From Cyclobacteriaceae bacterium (lineage in GTDB: Bacteria; Bacteroidota; Bacteroidia; Cytophagales; Cyclobacteriaceae), in assembly GCA_020832305.1 (NCBI GenBank), contig JAFIEV010000080.1, positions 62,001 to 126,000 on the forward strand: 64,000 nucleotides of DNA, given 5' to 3'. Under the pieces are notes generated by a model that saw only the letters and a program-made list of their open reading frames with translations, made no database searches and was not told the DNA's origin. Made by a program: the position numbers and the translations under genes. Position 1 is the stretch's first letter. The number at the start of each line of letters is the position of its first letter. This document shows, piece by piece, positions 1 through 9,087 of this stretch.

Positions 1-868
1 GGATATACCTGTGTTCATTTTTGAGCAGGTCCCATCCCATTTCTTTAAATGCTGTTTCAAGTAACAGTAGGTTTTGTTGTTTGGCTTGTGCACTGGGCCA
101 TCTGTGATAATCTCCATAATCGTGGTTTCCCAATGTGGCATAAACGCCTAATGGAGCTTTAATTTTTGAGAAAATATCAGTGTATCCTCTCAATTCTGTT
201 GACCTTTCATTGACAATGTCGCCGGTAAAAAAGACAATATCAGGCTTTTCGTTCATCACCATGTCAACCCCGCCCGATACAGCGGTTTTATTGAAAAAGC
301 TGCCGGCATGAATGTCTGACAATTGTGCAATTTTAATACCATTAAAAGCATCAGGAAGGTTTTTTAGCGGAAGCCTTATCCTTCTGATTTTATAATCATG
401 GGCGCCTGATATTATACCATAAGCCATAGTTGCTGCTGGCACAATGGTAGAAACAATTACTGCCCTTGATAAGAACTGCGAACGTGTAATTCCTTTTTTT
501 TGCTTATCATCACTGCCTTTTTTTACAGCCCTCACCATTAGACCGGTTTTGTCTAAAATCCATTTAATCATTCTTACCAAATCATCGAGCAGAAGGAAAA
601 GCAGTCCAAATGATTTTGAAAAATAATTGACAAATAGTATTACGATGATGGGCGATCTGTAAGAAGAAGGCAGTAGGGAGGGAATGGCATACCTGAAAGC
701 CAGATAGCTTATAATCATAAAGCATGAACTTGTCCAATAGATAAAATATATTCGCTTTTTCCATTTTGCAGGCAATGGACTGAATACAACTTTTACCGAC
801 TGAAATATGTAAAATTCAATTAAAAAAAAGATTATTGAGCTTACGATCGTCACGAATGCCTTATCCAT
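1..868 (-). CDS. metallophosphoesterase, membrane-anchored (C-terminus cut by window edge)
   Basis: The reverse strand is open from an ATG at 868 to the window edge, giving 289 residues with no stop. Three or four hydrophobic segments lie in about residues 7-100, followed by a basic linker and another hydrophobic stretch near 137-153. The calcineurin-like metallophosphoesterase motifs then appear in order: SDIHAG (about 184-189), TGDIVN (about 215-220) and GNHDYGDY (about 247-254). These are the metal-binding DxH, GDxxN and GNHD blocks of the YkoQ/YaeI-like branch, which often acts on lipid-linked phosphoesters at the membrane. The substrate cannot be read from the sequence. The C-terminal third, with the last histidine ligands, lies outside the window. 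Family assignment is firm; function is general. Confidence 0.88.
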   Translation of the reverse strand, partial: MDKAFVTIVSSIIFFLIEFYIFQSVKVVFSPLPAKWKKRIYFIYWTSSCFMIISYLAFRYAIPSLLPSSYRSPIIVILFVNYFSKSFGLLFLLLDDLVRMIKWILDKTGLMVRAVKKGSDDKQKKGITRSQFLSRAVIVSTIVPAATMAYGIISGAHDYKIRRIRLPLKNLPDAFNGIKIAQLSDIHAGSFFNKTAVSGGVDMVMNEKPDIVFFTGDIVNERSTELRGYTDIFSKIKAPLGVYATLGNHDYGDYHRWPSAQAKQQNLLLLETAFKEMGWDLLKNEHRYI

Positions 869-894
869 ATATCAGTTTTGTAAGTAAACAAAAG

Positions 895-923
895 CCCATA
901 TCCGGCAAAAAACCGGATATGGG
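895..923 (-). terminator. intrinsic terminator of the RND efflux operon
   Basis: A perfect 11-bp inverted repeat (CCCATATCCGG / CCGGATATGGG) with a 7-nt A-rich loop lies just past the stop of the RND pump gene. Read on the minus strand, the stem is followed by a T-rich stretch (CTTTTGTTTACTTA). It separates the efflux operon from the metallophosphoesterase gene. Confidence 0.7.
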
Positions 924-929
924 TTAAAA

Positions 930-3900
930 TTAATTTGAGCCGGAGGTGAATTTTGAAAAACGGTATGATAAGCGATCGGCAATCAGATACATTACCGGTA
1001 CAATCACCAGGGTTAAGAAGGTTGCAAAAACAAGGCCAAAAATGACTGTCCAGGCCATTGGTCCCCAGAAGGCCGCATTATCACCTCCCCAGTATATATT
1101 GGGTCTGAATTCAGTAAACATAGTTACGTAGTTTATATTTACTCCGAGGGCCATAGGCAGAAGCCCAAGTACGGTGGTAATGGCTGTAAGTAAAACCGGA
1201 CGCAGACGTGTGGCACCAGCAACGCGAATACTGTTATACAGCTCCTCTTTTGGCAATCTGTCATTATCTGAGAGCCCCAGTTCACTTCTACGGCGTTTTC
1301 TCACCAGATTGGTATAATCTATAAGTACTATGGCATTATTTACGACAACGCCTGCCAGTGAAATGATTCCAATACCTGTCATTATTATTATAAAGTCCAT
1401 ATTAAAGGTAACCAGTCCCATAAAAACACCGATGGTACTAAATACGACCGAACCCATTATTATAAAAGGTGTCACCACCGAATTAAACTGGGCAACGATG
1501 ATTAAAAATATGGTAAGTATGGCAATCAAAAGTGCTCTCATAAGAAAGGCAGTAGATTTTTCCTGTTCTTCCTGTTCTCCGGTAAATTTAAGTATGTACC
1601 CTTCAGGCAGATCAAAATCATTGAGCAGCATTTTGATTTCTGAAACAATTTCATTGGCATTATATCCTTCAACTACATTAGAATAGATAGAGATTACCCT
1701 GTCGAGGTCTTTTCTTTTCACAGAGCCATAGGTGCTTGAATATTCGATGCTGGCCACCGATGAAATGGGGATTTGCTTCATATTGCCTTTATTGTCCCTG
1801 AAGGAGATTCGCTTATTTAGAAGCGCATCAATATTGTACCGGTATTCATCTTTGAGCCTCAATTGAATGGGATATTCATCTTCACCTTCTTTAAATTTAG
1901 ACACTTCAAAACCAAATAAGGCGGTACGCAATTCAGATGCAATGGTATTGGTAGACAAACCAAACCTGCGGGCTTTATCACGATCAATATTTACAAGCAA
2001 TTCGGGTTTACCTGTTTCGAGGTCGCTTTTGAGCTCTTGTATACCAGGGATATTGGCAGATTCAATTTCTTTCATCACGGCTTCAGCTATGGTGATGAGT
2101 CTTTCAAAGCGCTCTCCGCTTATTTCAATATTGATTGGTTTGCCTACCGGAGGCCCCATATTGTCTTTACCTATGGTAATCTGAACGCCGGGATATGTCT
2201 CCATAGCCACCCTGATTTCCTCCATGGCATCCTGGGTCTTTACGCCTTTTCTGTTCTCATATTCAAGAAAGGCTATGGTAATGAGGGATTTATTTGGAGA
2301 TGACTCCTGACCTCCCATTTGTCCGGGATCATTGGCCCCTTCACCGACATTTGTTATTATCGATTCAACGGCAGATTTGTATGGCTGCAGTATTTCGATT
2401 ACTTCTTTTTCTATAACCTCAGTAAGTCGGTTGGTATGCTCAATATCAACACCTATGGGGTGTTCAATAAATATGTTTATATTATTGGGGTCAGTAGAAG
2501 GAAACAAACTTACCAGTGGCGCCCTCAGATTGAAAAGTGTTAATGCCAATATCAGCATTAAAAAGGTGCCGCCAAAAAACACATATGGACGAAAGCCTCT
2601 TAGGGCAAACATAAGGGTACGATTGTAGATCCCTTCCAAATAAGGAATAAATCGAAACTGAAACCACTGCACGCCCGGGTTTAACAAATAAATCTGTGCC
2701 GGTGCACCTAATGCCATAAACAGCAGAATATTGGCAAATCCAAAATTTCTCGTGGCATAAAAAGGAATGGAAAGTACCAGAAACCCGGCGGCAATAATTA
2801 AGAGTTTACGACGGTTTACTTTTTTCTCTTCAAGTTTCATAAACATCGAAGTCAGCACAGGATTTACTACCAGTCCGACAAACAAGGAAGAGGATAATAC
2901 TATAATAAGGGTTATCGGCAGGTATTTCATAAACTGTCCCATAATACCCGACCAGAAGGCCAAAGGTAAAAAGGCAGCGAGTGTGGTAGCTGTAGAAGTT
3001 ATGATGGGAAGGGCCACTTCTCCAACCCCTTCTTTGGCAGCTCGTATTGCGCTGTAGCCCTCGCTCATAAGCCGGTAAATGTTCTCAACCACCACTATGC
3101 CATTATCTACCAGCATACCCAAAGCCAGTATGAGTCCGAAAAGCACCATCATATTGGCAGAATACCCAATGGCGCTCAGAATCATAAATGCCATAAACAT
3201 TGATAGTGGAATGGCAATACCTACAAAAAGCGCATTTCTCAAGCCCATAAAAAACATCAGCACCACAACTACTAGGATAATACCTGTTATAATGCTGTTT
3301 TCAAGGTTGTCTACCATGCTTTTGGTAAACTTAGACTGGTCATTGGTAATGGAGATGTTCAGGTCTTCGGGAAAACGATTAATACGTGCTTCTTCAAGAA
3401 TCGACTGTATCTTTTCAGCCGTAATGATCAGGTTTTCACCACCTCTTTTAACGACGTCAAGTGTAACAACAGGTAATTGCCAGGAACGGCTGTAGCTACT
3501 TCTTTCTTTATACGCATCGCTCACGGTAGCTACATCCCTGACGTAAACAATTCTTTGCTCCTCATCTTTTACAATGACATCTTCTATTTCCTCTACTTTT
3601 TTAAATTCGCCATCTACCCTTAACGACCGTCGGTAGTTATCAATAAGCAGGTTGCCACCCGAAAGTGTGACATTTTCTGCAGCAATGGCATTGCGGATGT
3701 CAGAAAAGCTCACCTGCATGGCCTCCATAAGATGAATGTCTGCATCTACCCTGATTTCTCTTTCAAGGGCACCTCTGATTTCACATTTAGAGATTTCAGG
3801 GAGTTTTTCAATTTCATCTTCGAGGTATTCAGCAAATTTTTTGAGTTCGTCGATAGAGTAATTCCCGGAAATGTTTATAAACATGATCGGTATTTCAGTA

Positions 3901-4349
3901 AGGTCAATATCCATCACATTGGGGTCGGCATCAAGATCGTTGGGCAGTTCACTCTTGGCCTTATCGACAGCATCTTTGACTTCCTGTAATGCCCGTGATA
4001 TATCTTCTTCAGGATTAAACTCAACAATGATGGTAGAATAATCCTGAATGGAAGTAGACCGGATGTTTTTAATTCCGTTTAGCGATTTAAGTTCCTTTTC
4101 AATAGGACGTGTAACCAGGTTTTCTATATCTATGGGAGAATTACCTGCATAGGGCGTACCGATGTAAACCGTTGGTATAACAACCTCCGGAAAACTTTCT
4201 TTTGGGATCGTATTGTAAGCATAGGATCCCATAATAATTATTATAAGGGTAAGAATGATCACACTCGTACGATTATCTACCGACAATGAGCTGAGACCAA
4301 ATTCCCGGACTATCCCTTTTTTATCCTGAATATTTTCTTTGTTTTCCAT
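930..4349 (-). CDS. RND (AcrB/HAE1-type) efflux pump inner-membrane subunit
   Basis: This 1139-residue protein is a resistance-nodulation-division transporter, the proton-driven inner-membrane component of a tripartite exporter. TM1 lies near residues 29-46, followed by a large periplasmic porter domain. The TM2-TM6 block contains GMLVDNGIVVVENI, the TM4 proton-relay motif, with one Asp followed by Asn where AcrB has two Asp. A second porter and TM block carries GVVVNNAIVLIDY where AcrB has the TM10 Lys region. It is about 90 residues longer than AcrB. Part of the excess is two additional hydrophobic segments at about residues 510-555, between TM6 and the second half. It is the last gene of the tetR-tolC-mfp-rnd operon, 6 bp after the fusion protein. 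Substrate unknown (drug, bile salt, dye or lipid possible). Confidence 0.93.
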   Translation of the reverse strand: MENKENIQDKKGIVREFGLSSLSVDNRTSVIILTLIIIIMGSYAYNTIPKESFPEVVIPTVYIGTPYAGNSPIDIENLVTRPIEKELKSLNGIKNIRSTSIQDYSTIIVEFNPEEDISRALQEVKDAVDKAKSELPNDLDADPNVMDIDLTEIPIMFINISGNYSIDELKKFAEYLEDEIEKLPEISKCEIRGALEREIRVDADIHLMEAMQVSFSDIRNAIAAENVTLSGGNLLIDNYRRSLRVDGEFKKVEEIEDVIVKDEEQRIVYVRDVATVSDAYKERSSYSRSWQLPVVTLDVVKRGGENLIITAEKIQSILEEARINRFPEDLNISITNDQSKFTKSMVDNLENSIITGIILVVVVLMFFMGLRNALFVGIAIPLSMFMAFMILSAIGYSANMMVLFGLILALGMLVDNGIVVVENIYRLMSEGYSAIRAAKEGVGEVALPIITSTATTLAAFLPLAFWSGIMGQFMKYLPITLIIVLSSSLFVGLVVNPVLTSMFMKLEEKKVNRRKLLIIAAGFLVLSIPFYATRNFGFANILLFMALGAPAQIYLLNPGVQWFQFRFIPYLEGIYNRTLMFALRGFRPYVFFGGTFLMLILALTLFNLRAPLVSLFPSTDPNNINIFIEHPIGVDIEHTNRLTEVIEKEVIEILQPYKSAVESIITNVGEGANDPGQMGGQESSPNKSLITIAFLEYENRKGVKTQDAMEEIRVAMETYPGVQITIGKDNMGPPVGKPINIEISGERFERLITIAEAVMKEIESANIPGIQELKSDLETGKPELLVNIDRDKARRFGLSTNTIASELRTALFGFEVSKFKEGEDEYPIQLRLKDEYRYNIDALLNKRISFRDNKGNMKQIPISSVASIEYSSTYGSVKRKDLDRVISIYSNVVEGYNANEIVSEIKMLLNDFDLPEGYILKFTGEQEEQEKSTAFLMRALLIAILTIFLIIVAQFNSVVTPFIIMGSVVFSTIGVFMGLVTFNMDFIIIMTGIGIISLAGVVVNNAIVLIDYTNLVRKRRRSELGLSDNDRLPKEELYNSIRVAGATRLRPVLLTAITTVLGLLPMALGVNINYVTMFTEFRPNIYWGGDNAAFWGPMAWTVIFGLVFATFLTLVIVPVMYLIADRLSYRFSKFTSGSN

Positions 4350-4355
4350 GTTAAA

Positions 4356-5510
4356 TTACAGCTTGGCGTCAACAATTGAAACTTTCATGCCATCGATTAC
4401 TTCGCGGTAACCATCATTTACCAGAAGTTCGTTACCTTGAAGACCTTCAAGTACTTCTGTTTCTGAACGGTACGTATTACCGCGCTGTATATGTATTTTA
4501 GTGGCAGTGCCCTCTTCCCCTTCAGTATTAATGATGAAGACATAGTCGCCGATATTGTCTTTTTGTATCAGGTTGGTAGGTATAATTACAGCGTTTTCAT
4601 GCCGGTAGTCCCTGAGCCTGAGTATGGCGATCAGGTTCGGTTTTAAGGTAGCTTCTACCCTTGGCAGTTCAGCTTCAATTCTGAAAGTGCGGTTATTTTC
4701 GTTAATAACCTGACCAATAGACCTGACCTTAGATTCGATGCTCATATCAATGGCAGGAAAATGAACCAATACTCCATCTCCTCTTTTAAATCTTCCTACA
4801 TAAGCTTCGCTCAGGTCAGCCTCGATGTACATATCACTATTGCCGACCATTCTGACAAGAGGGGTTCCGTTAGATGCCATTTCACCAAGCCGGGTTAAAA
4901 CCTTTTCTACAGTGCCGGCAAACGGCGCTTTTACATGGGCTCTTTCGATCTGTATTTTAAGATTAGCAATTTGAGTTTCCAGTGATTCTTTGCGGGTTTT
5001 GGATTCCAGCAATTGCATTTCAGTGCCAATATTTTTTTCCCATAACCTCGCTTGTCTGTCGAAAAGCGTACTTGCCAGTTCATATTGTGTCTCCAGATCT
5101 TTAAGTTGTTTTTCAAAAATTTCTGTATCAATGCTTACGAGTACCTGGTTTTTAGATACATTCATACCTTCAGCCACGCGTACCTGTGTTACGCGGCCCA
5201 TACTTTCAGCGCTGATGAGTACATTCTTATTAGATACTACGGAGCCACTCACTTCAACGAAGTGTTCAAACAGACCCTGCTTCGCCGGTAAAGCCGTAAC
5301 CAGGGTAGATTTACGGTTGGCTTTGCCAAATTCGGGATCAATTTTGGCAATTTCCTTTTCCAGGCTTTCTATTTGCTGTTTTATTTCCTGTTGCTTGCCA
5401 CGGAGTTTTTTAAGTTCATCTTTTTTGCCTTCAAGACCATTTGGGTCTCCGCAAGCAGCCATTAAAAGGAATATAACAGACCAGATATTTAGTTTTATAA
5501 GCGTTTTCAT
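4356..5510 (-). CDS. RND efflux membrane fusion (periplasmic adaptor) lipoprotein
   Basis: This 384-residue HlyD/AcrA-type adaptor links the RND pump to the outer membrane channel. I chose the ATG at 5510 over one at 5561 because it yields a lipoprotein signal ending LLMAAC, lipidated Cys at residue 20, and avoids a 32-bp overlap with the preceding gene. A short coiled coil (about 28-50) precedes a biotinyl/lipoyl-like half motif (residues ~80-115, SGSVVSNKNVLISAE), an alpha-helical hairpin (~120-190), the second half motif (APFAGTVEKVL), and a beta-barrel and membrane-proximal domain. It sits 19 bp after the outer membrane factor gene and 6 bp before the pump gene, so the three are surely co-transcribed. 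Role is certain at family level; substrate is not. Confidence 0.92.
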   Translation of the reverse strand: MKTLIKLNIWSVIFLLMAACGDPNGLEGKKDELKKLRGKQQEIKQQIESLEKEIAKIDPEFGKANRKSTLVTALPAKQGLFEHFVEVSGSVVSNKNVLISAESMGRVTQVRVAEGMNVSKNQVLVSIDTEIFEKQLKDLETQYELASTLFDRQARLWEKNIGTEMQLLESKTRKESLETQIANLKIQIERAHVKAPFAGTVEKVLTRLGEMASNGTPLVRMVGNSDMYIEADLSEAYVGRFKRGDGVLVHFPAIDMSIESKVRSIGQVINENNRTFRIEAELPRVEATLKPNLIAILRLRDYRHENAVIIPTNLIQKDNIGDYVFIINTEGEEGTATKIHIQRGNTYRSETEVLEGLQGNELLVNDGYREVIDGMKVSIVDAKL

Positions 5511-5529
5511 AATTGTTGAGATTTCGCGA

Positions 5530-6897
5530 TTATTTTGTGAGTTTTCCAAGGGCTTTTTCATAATTGATTTTGGCTACCAATACTTCAAAAACAGCATTGA
5601 AATAATTGGTTTGTGCTTCCTTTAAAGCATTATCCGCCTCGATGACTTCCAGATTTGAACCAAGCCCTTCCTGATATTTGAATTTGGTGGTTTCAAAAAC
5701 GGTTTCGGCAAGTTCAATATTTTCTGCTTGTATTTCCAGGGCTTCAAGACTGTTTTTTAAATCGTTTCTGGAATGAATAATTTCCATATCAATGGCATTT
5801 TCCAGGTCTTTAAGGCTGTTTTCATTTTTCATCAGACTGATTTTTGCCTGCTGGTTTCTGAAACTGCGCTGTAGTCCGGAAAATATGGGAACCGATAAAG
5901 AAAATCCGAAATTTCCGTATTCAAACCAATTGGCGCCTCTGGTAACATCGCTGAATTGATCGGCACCAGTATTGTAACCAAGGCCTGCAAAGGCGCTGAG
6001 CTTAGGAAATGAAGCCGCCCTCGAATTTTTCATATCGAGCAGAGAGAGCCTGGTTTCGGTTTGCATCAGAGAAAATTCAATTCTGTTGTCATAAGCAAAG
6101 TTTTGTTCTTTTTCCTGGTAGTTGATATTCAAATCGAGATCAGATAATTTCCCTTTCAACTCAATGTCATTATTAACATCCATGCCCATTTGAAACTTGA
6201 GCAATATTTTACTCACCTCCATCATCCTGCCCAGGCTTTGCATTTGCACCTTGGCGTTGTTGAAATTCAGCTTTACGCGATCCATGTCAACTTTTTCCAC
6301 AAACCCATTTTCATACATCATGCGGGTTTCCTGATATAAGGTATCAAGCCTCTGGTAATTGCTTTCCATCAATGAGAATCGCTCATGATTTATCAGTACC
6401 GTGTAGAATGCCTTGGTTACATTTTCAATCGTTTCTATTTCCGTTCGTTGCAAGGCCTTTTGCGAAAGCTCCTTATAAGTCGAAGCGGCTTGCAAACCTA
6501 TGATATAGGAACCATCAAAAATAATCTGACTGGCATTCAGGCCTGCCTGACCTAAATGCCGCACACCAAATCGCACACCTACCGGTGGCGCATCAGCTGG
6601 GACAGTAGCAGGATCATCGGCAAAAAAGACTGCTGGTAAAAATACAGTTTGTATAGCAAAATTATTGGTATACATAAAGTCTGAAGAAAGCTGGGGGAGT
6701 CCGATACCCCTGGTCTCTCCGACCCTTTTTTCAGCTGAAATCACATCCAAACGGGCATTTTTCATTTGAACAGATTTATCCAGCGCAAATTGAATACAAT
6801 CGTCTAGTGAATAAAGTCTGTCATCCTGGGAATAAAGCCAACCCGAGGATAGCAATACCACGAGAAATGTGCTTAGTAAAAATAGTAAAGGTTTCAT
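5530..6897 (-). CDS. TolC-family outer membrane efflux protein
   Basis: This 455-residue protein has an N-terminal signal peptide (about residues 1-23, ending near WLYSQ) and the OEP architecture of two repeats. Each repeat has long amphipathic helices flanking beta strands, for example LDDCIQFALDKSVQMKNARLD at the start and LEVIEADNALKEAQTNYFNA near the end. It would trimerise into the outer-membrane channel and periplasmic tunnel for the RND pump encoded downstream. The start codon is 1 bp after the tetR stop, so the operon begins with the regulator. No cysteine near the signal cleavage site, so it is not a lipoprotein like some OprM relatives. Confidence 0.92.
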   Translation of the reverse strand: MKPLLFLLSTFLVVLLSSGWLYSQDDRLYSLDDCIQFALDKSVQMKNARLDVISAEKRVGETRGIGLPQLSSDFMYTNNFAIQTVFLPAVFFADDPATVPADAPPVGVRFGVRHLGQAGLNASQIIFDGSYIIGLQAASTYKELSQKALQRTEIETIENVTKAFYTVLINHERFSLMESNYQRLDTLYQETRMMYENGFVEKVDMDRVKLNFNNAKVQMQSLGRMMEVSKILLKFQMGMDVNNDIELKGKLSDLDLNINYQEKEQNFAYDNRIEFSLMQTETRLSLLDMKNSRAASFPKLSAFAGLGYNTGADQFSDVTRGANWFEYGNFGFSLSVPIFSGLQRSFRNQQAKISLMKNENSLKDLENAIDMEIIHSRNDLKNSLEALEIQAENIELAETVFETTKFKYQEGLGSNLEVIEADNALKEAQTNYFNAVFEVLVAKINYEKALGKLTK

Positions 6898-6898
6898 T

Positions 6899-7522
6899 TT
6901 AATAATTTTGTTTATTTAGGTTTTGAATGGTTTTTGTTTTATGTATTAAAACTTCTCTTCCTTTTTCAGTTAAAAGTCCATGAACAAAATGATTGTAAAA
7001 CTGGCATTGTATATCAGAAGGCTTGTAATCTGAGTTTCTGAAAATATCTGAATCAAAAGCAAGTTGTATTTGCTCAAGTCTGAGTGCAGCCAAAATGCCT
7101 GAATCTATTTCTTCTCTGAAAAATCCCTGACGTTTTCCCTGTTCCAGTGTGCTTTTGAGCATTTCTATAAGAACTTCTTTTTTAAAAGACTCAAAAAGAT
7201 GCCATGCAACCGGGTGATATTTTCTAAGATCAAAAATGAATGTGTCATTTACTTCTTCATGGTGCCTGCGCATACAGTCGGTAAGGGCTTCTATACGGTC
7301 CAGCGCATTGTTTGCATCAGCATCTACCGAATCAATTTCTGACTTTAATCTATCGAGATAATGCGAAGTAATCATAATTATTAATTCATCTTTGTCTTTG
7401 AAGTACTGATAGATGGTTTTTTTTGAAATCGAAAGACTCCTGGCAATATCATCCAGCGATATACTTTTAATGCCGTGTTTTGTATACAATTCTATGGCCT
7501 GAGCTAAAATTTTGTCTCGCAC
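6899..7522 (-). CDS. TetR/AcrR-family transcriptional regulator of the efflux operon
   Basis: This 207-residue protein starts at a GTG. Residues 1-55 form a TetR DNA-binding domain, with the helix-turn-helix SLDDIARSLSISKKTIYQYFKDKDELI. The rest is helical, a ligand-binding and dimerisation domain of the AcrR type without recognisable ligand specificity. It is the first gene of the four-gene efflux operon, only 1 bp before the outer membrane factor, which implies autoregulation together with the pump. An inverted repeat 24-49 bp upstream of its start (7546-7571) is a good operator candidate. Confidence 0.9.
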   Translation of the reverse strand: MRDKILAQAIELYTKHGIKSISLDDIARSLSISKKTIYQYFKDKDELIIMITSHYLDRLKSEIDSVDADANNALDRIEALTDCMRRHHEEVNDTFIFDLRKYHPVAWHLFESFKKEVLIEMLKSTLEQGKRQGFFREEIDSGILAALRLEQIQLAFDSDIFRNSDYKPSDIQCQFYNHFVHGLLTEKGREVLIHKTKTIQNLNKQNY

Positions 7523-7545
7523 TTTTTTGAGTTTAGAAAACTACG

Positions 7546-7571
7546 GAAACTTTTACATTATTTTAAGTTTC
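7546..7571. promoter_or_regulatory. candidate TetR operator, inverted repeat
   Basis: GAAACTT-N12-AAGTTTC is a perfect 7-bp inverted repeat spanning 26 bp. It lies between the divergent tetR operon (start 7522) and the hydrolase gene (start about 7677). Size and position suit a TetR-family dimer. Assignment is inference from location and symmetry. Confidence 0.4.
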
Positions 7572-7676
7572 GATAAGTATATACCTTTTGGGGACAAAAA
7601 AGTTATGCTTTTTTGAAGATATTTGGGTCAAACTTCAGGAGCGGCCAATAATGAATATCAACGAAATATTTCTTAT

Positions 7677-8531
7677 ATGAACGGGGAAGAAGAAAAGGCT
7701 TTTTCTGCATCTAAAATCATGACCAGTGACGCAGAAATGTTGTATTATATATTTGGAAGTGGAAGTAAAATATTGCTGGCTTTTCATGGTTATGGACAAT
7801 CTGCCGCAGTCTTCAGGAATTTGGCTGAGGCTTTACCACAGTACCGCATTTATAGTTTTGATTTGTTTTTTCATGGAAAAAGTATCTGGAAGTCAGATGG
7901 TAATATCCTGCGTCCCGAAATATGGCGCCAATTGCTGCAAAATTTTTTACAAAAGGAGCAGATAAGTGAATTTTCACTGCTTGGTTTCAGTCTTGGAGGA
8001 AAAGTTGTGCTCGCTACCTACACTATGTATATCAGTCAGGTAAAAAACATCTACCTTTTAGCGCCAGATGGAGTTAGCCTAAGTCCATGGTATGTCGCTG
8101 CCACGCAGCTAAGTTTTGGAAGAAAATTTTTTCATTTCCTGATTAAAAAGACGAAGTTTTCTACACTAATGATCAATATTTTGGAAAAAACAGGCATCCT
8201 CCACAAAAAAATAGGAAGATTTGTAAAAAGAGAAATGGCCACTGAAAATCAGCGATACAGGGTATATCAAACCTGGCTTCTGTATCGCGGGCTAAACAGC
8301 AATATAAAATATGTAGTACAGAAATTGAAAGCCTGTAATCAACCAATAGAAATTTATATTGGAAAGTATGATCAGGTTATACGAAAGAAGCACATACGCC
8401 CTTTGTTAAAGGAAGGAATACTATACAACTTTCAGGTTTTATCTTCAGGCCACACACATCTGATAGAGGCATTTTGCAGTTTTAAGAGAGGTCAGACATT
8501 TCCCAATTCAAAACTTTCCGGTGAAAATTGA
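7677..8531 (+). CDS. alpha/beta hydrolase
   Basis: From the ATG at 7677 the protein has 284 residues; a TTG at 7623 would add 18 residues without obvious domain content. The fold signatures are ILLAFHGYGQS (HG oxyanion strand), a nucleophile elbow LLGFSLGGKV (GxSxG), a late acidic residue (IYIGKYDQVI) and a C-terminal catalytic His in SSGHTHLIEA. The cap region is basic and helical. There is no signal peptide, so it is probably cytoplasmic. Substrate cannot be assigned. It is transcribed divergently from the efflux operon, and its 3' end overlaps the convergent small gene at 8492-8737 by 40 bp. Confidence 0.85.
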   Translation: MNGEEEKAFSASKIMTSDAEMLYYIFGSGSKILLAFHGYGQSAAVFRNLAEALPQYRIYSFDLFFHGKSIWKSDGNILRPEIWRQLLQNFLQKEQISEFSLLGFSLGGKVVLATYTMYISQVKNIYLLAPDGVSLSPWYVAATQLSFGRKFFHFLIKKTKFSTLMINILEKTGILHKKIGRFVKREMATENQRYRVYQTWLLYRGLNSNIKYVVQKLKACNQPIEIYIGKYDQVIRKKHIRPLLKEGILYNFQVLSSGHTHLIEAFCSFKRGQTFPNSKLSGEN

Positions 8532-8737
8532 ACTTTTCTAAAACTAACTTTTTGAAGAAAGCTCTTTAAAACCTCCTCGTTTTCATTCGTCCAATCCATA
8601 AGATCGGTGGCATCTGAGTATTTAAATTGCAGTTTGTCCTTGGCATGACGAAGATTCATACCCTCAACCCACTCAAAAAAAACCTGCCCATTCAACCTGT
8701 AGGATAAGTAAAATCTAAATAAATGCCGATCAACCAT
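8492..8737 (-). CDS. small hypothetical protein, 81 residues
   Basis: An ATG-initiated ORF of 81 residues, rich in aromatic and charged residues (FRFYLSYRLNGQVFFEWVEG near the N-terminus), with no signal peptide or membrane segment. The family is not recognised. Its amino-acid composition is protein-like and it fills the space after the hydrolase, overlapping it tail to tail by 40 bp. I consider it probably real but unproven. Confidence 0.55.
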   Translation of the reverse strand: MVDRHLFRFYLSYRLNGQVFFEWVEGMNLRHAKDKLQFKYSDATDLMDWTNENEEVLKSFLQKVSFRKVQFSPESFELGNV

Positions 8738-9087
8738 AATAATTTAAATTAATTGGTGTCTTAATAATGCAGAAACCATCAAAGTCTCATGTACTAAAAT
8801 ACGGCTTTTCTGAAAAAAAGTGTTGATTTTCTGAAATAAAATTATCCACAAATTGTCAACATAGCAGACAAAATATAAATATTCTAATATGGCGATTCTT
8901 TGTTATCAGTAACCTACCCTACATAATAAGCTGTTTTAGTAAGTTTTTCTGTGTATTTTATAATAAATAACAGCTTGTTATCTACCGCCTTCCATTCCGG
9001 AAATTGAATATAATTGCAGTATGACTGGGCAATTTATTTTTGCCTTTCATGTAAAATGGACTATCTTTCCATATGACCTGATAGATT
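8738..9087. other. AT-rich divergent intergenic region with a DnaA-box-like site and repeats
   Basis: This 350-bp region lies between divergent genes and holds no ORF I believe. It contains two direct copies of TTTTCTGAAA (8806-8815 and 8827-8836, 21 bp apart). A perfect DnaA-box sequence TTATCCACA (8842-8850) is flanked by TGTTGA (8821-8826) and TCAACA (8856-8861). An AAGCTGTT ... AACAGCTT inverted repeat lies further right. No complete TAnnTTTG promoter was found for either neighbour. Confidence 0.5.

Noticed and set aside
4990-5625. A 211-codon plus-strand ORF across the membrane fusion gene
   Set aside because: It is fully antisense to the clear lipoprotein adaptor, and its composition (Ser/Cys/Phe-rich) is that of a reverse-frame shadow.
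8738-9087. Region read as a chromosomal replication origin
   Set aside because: Only one perfect DnaA box is present; the other two TTATC sites have two or more mismatches, and no dnaA or dnaN gene is nearby.
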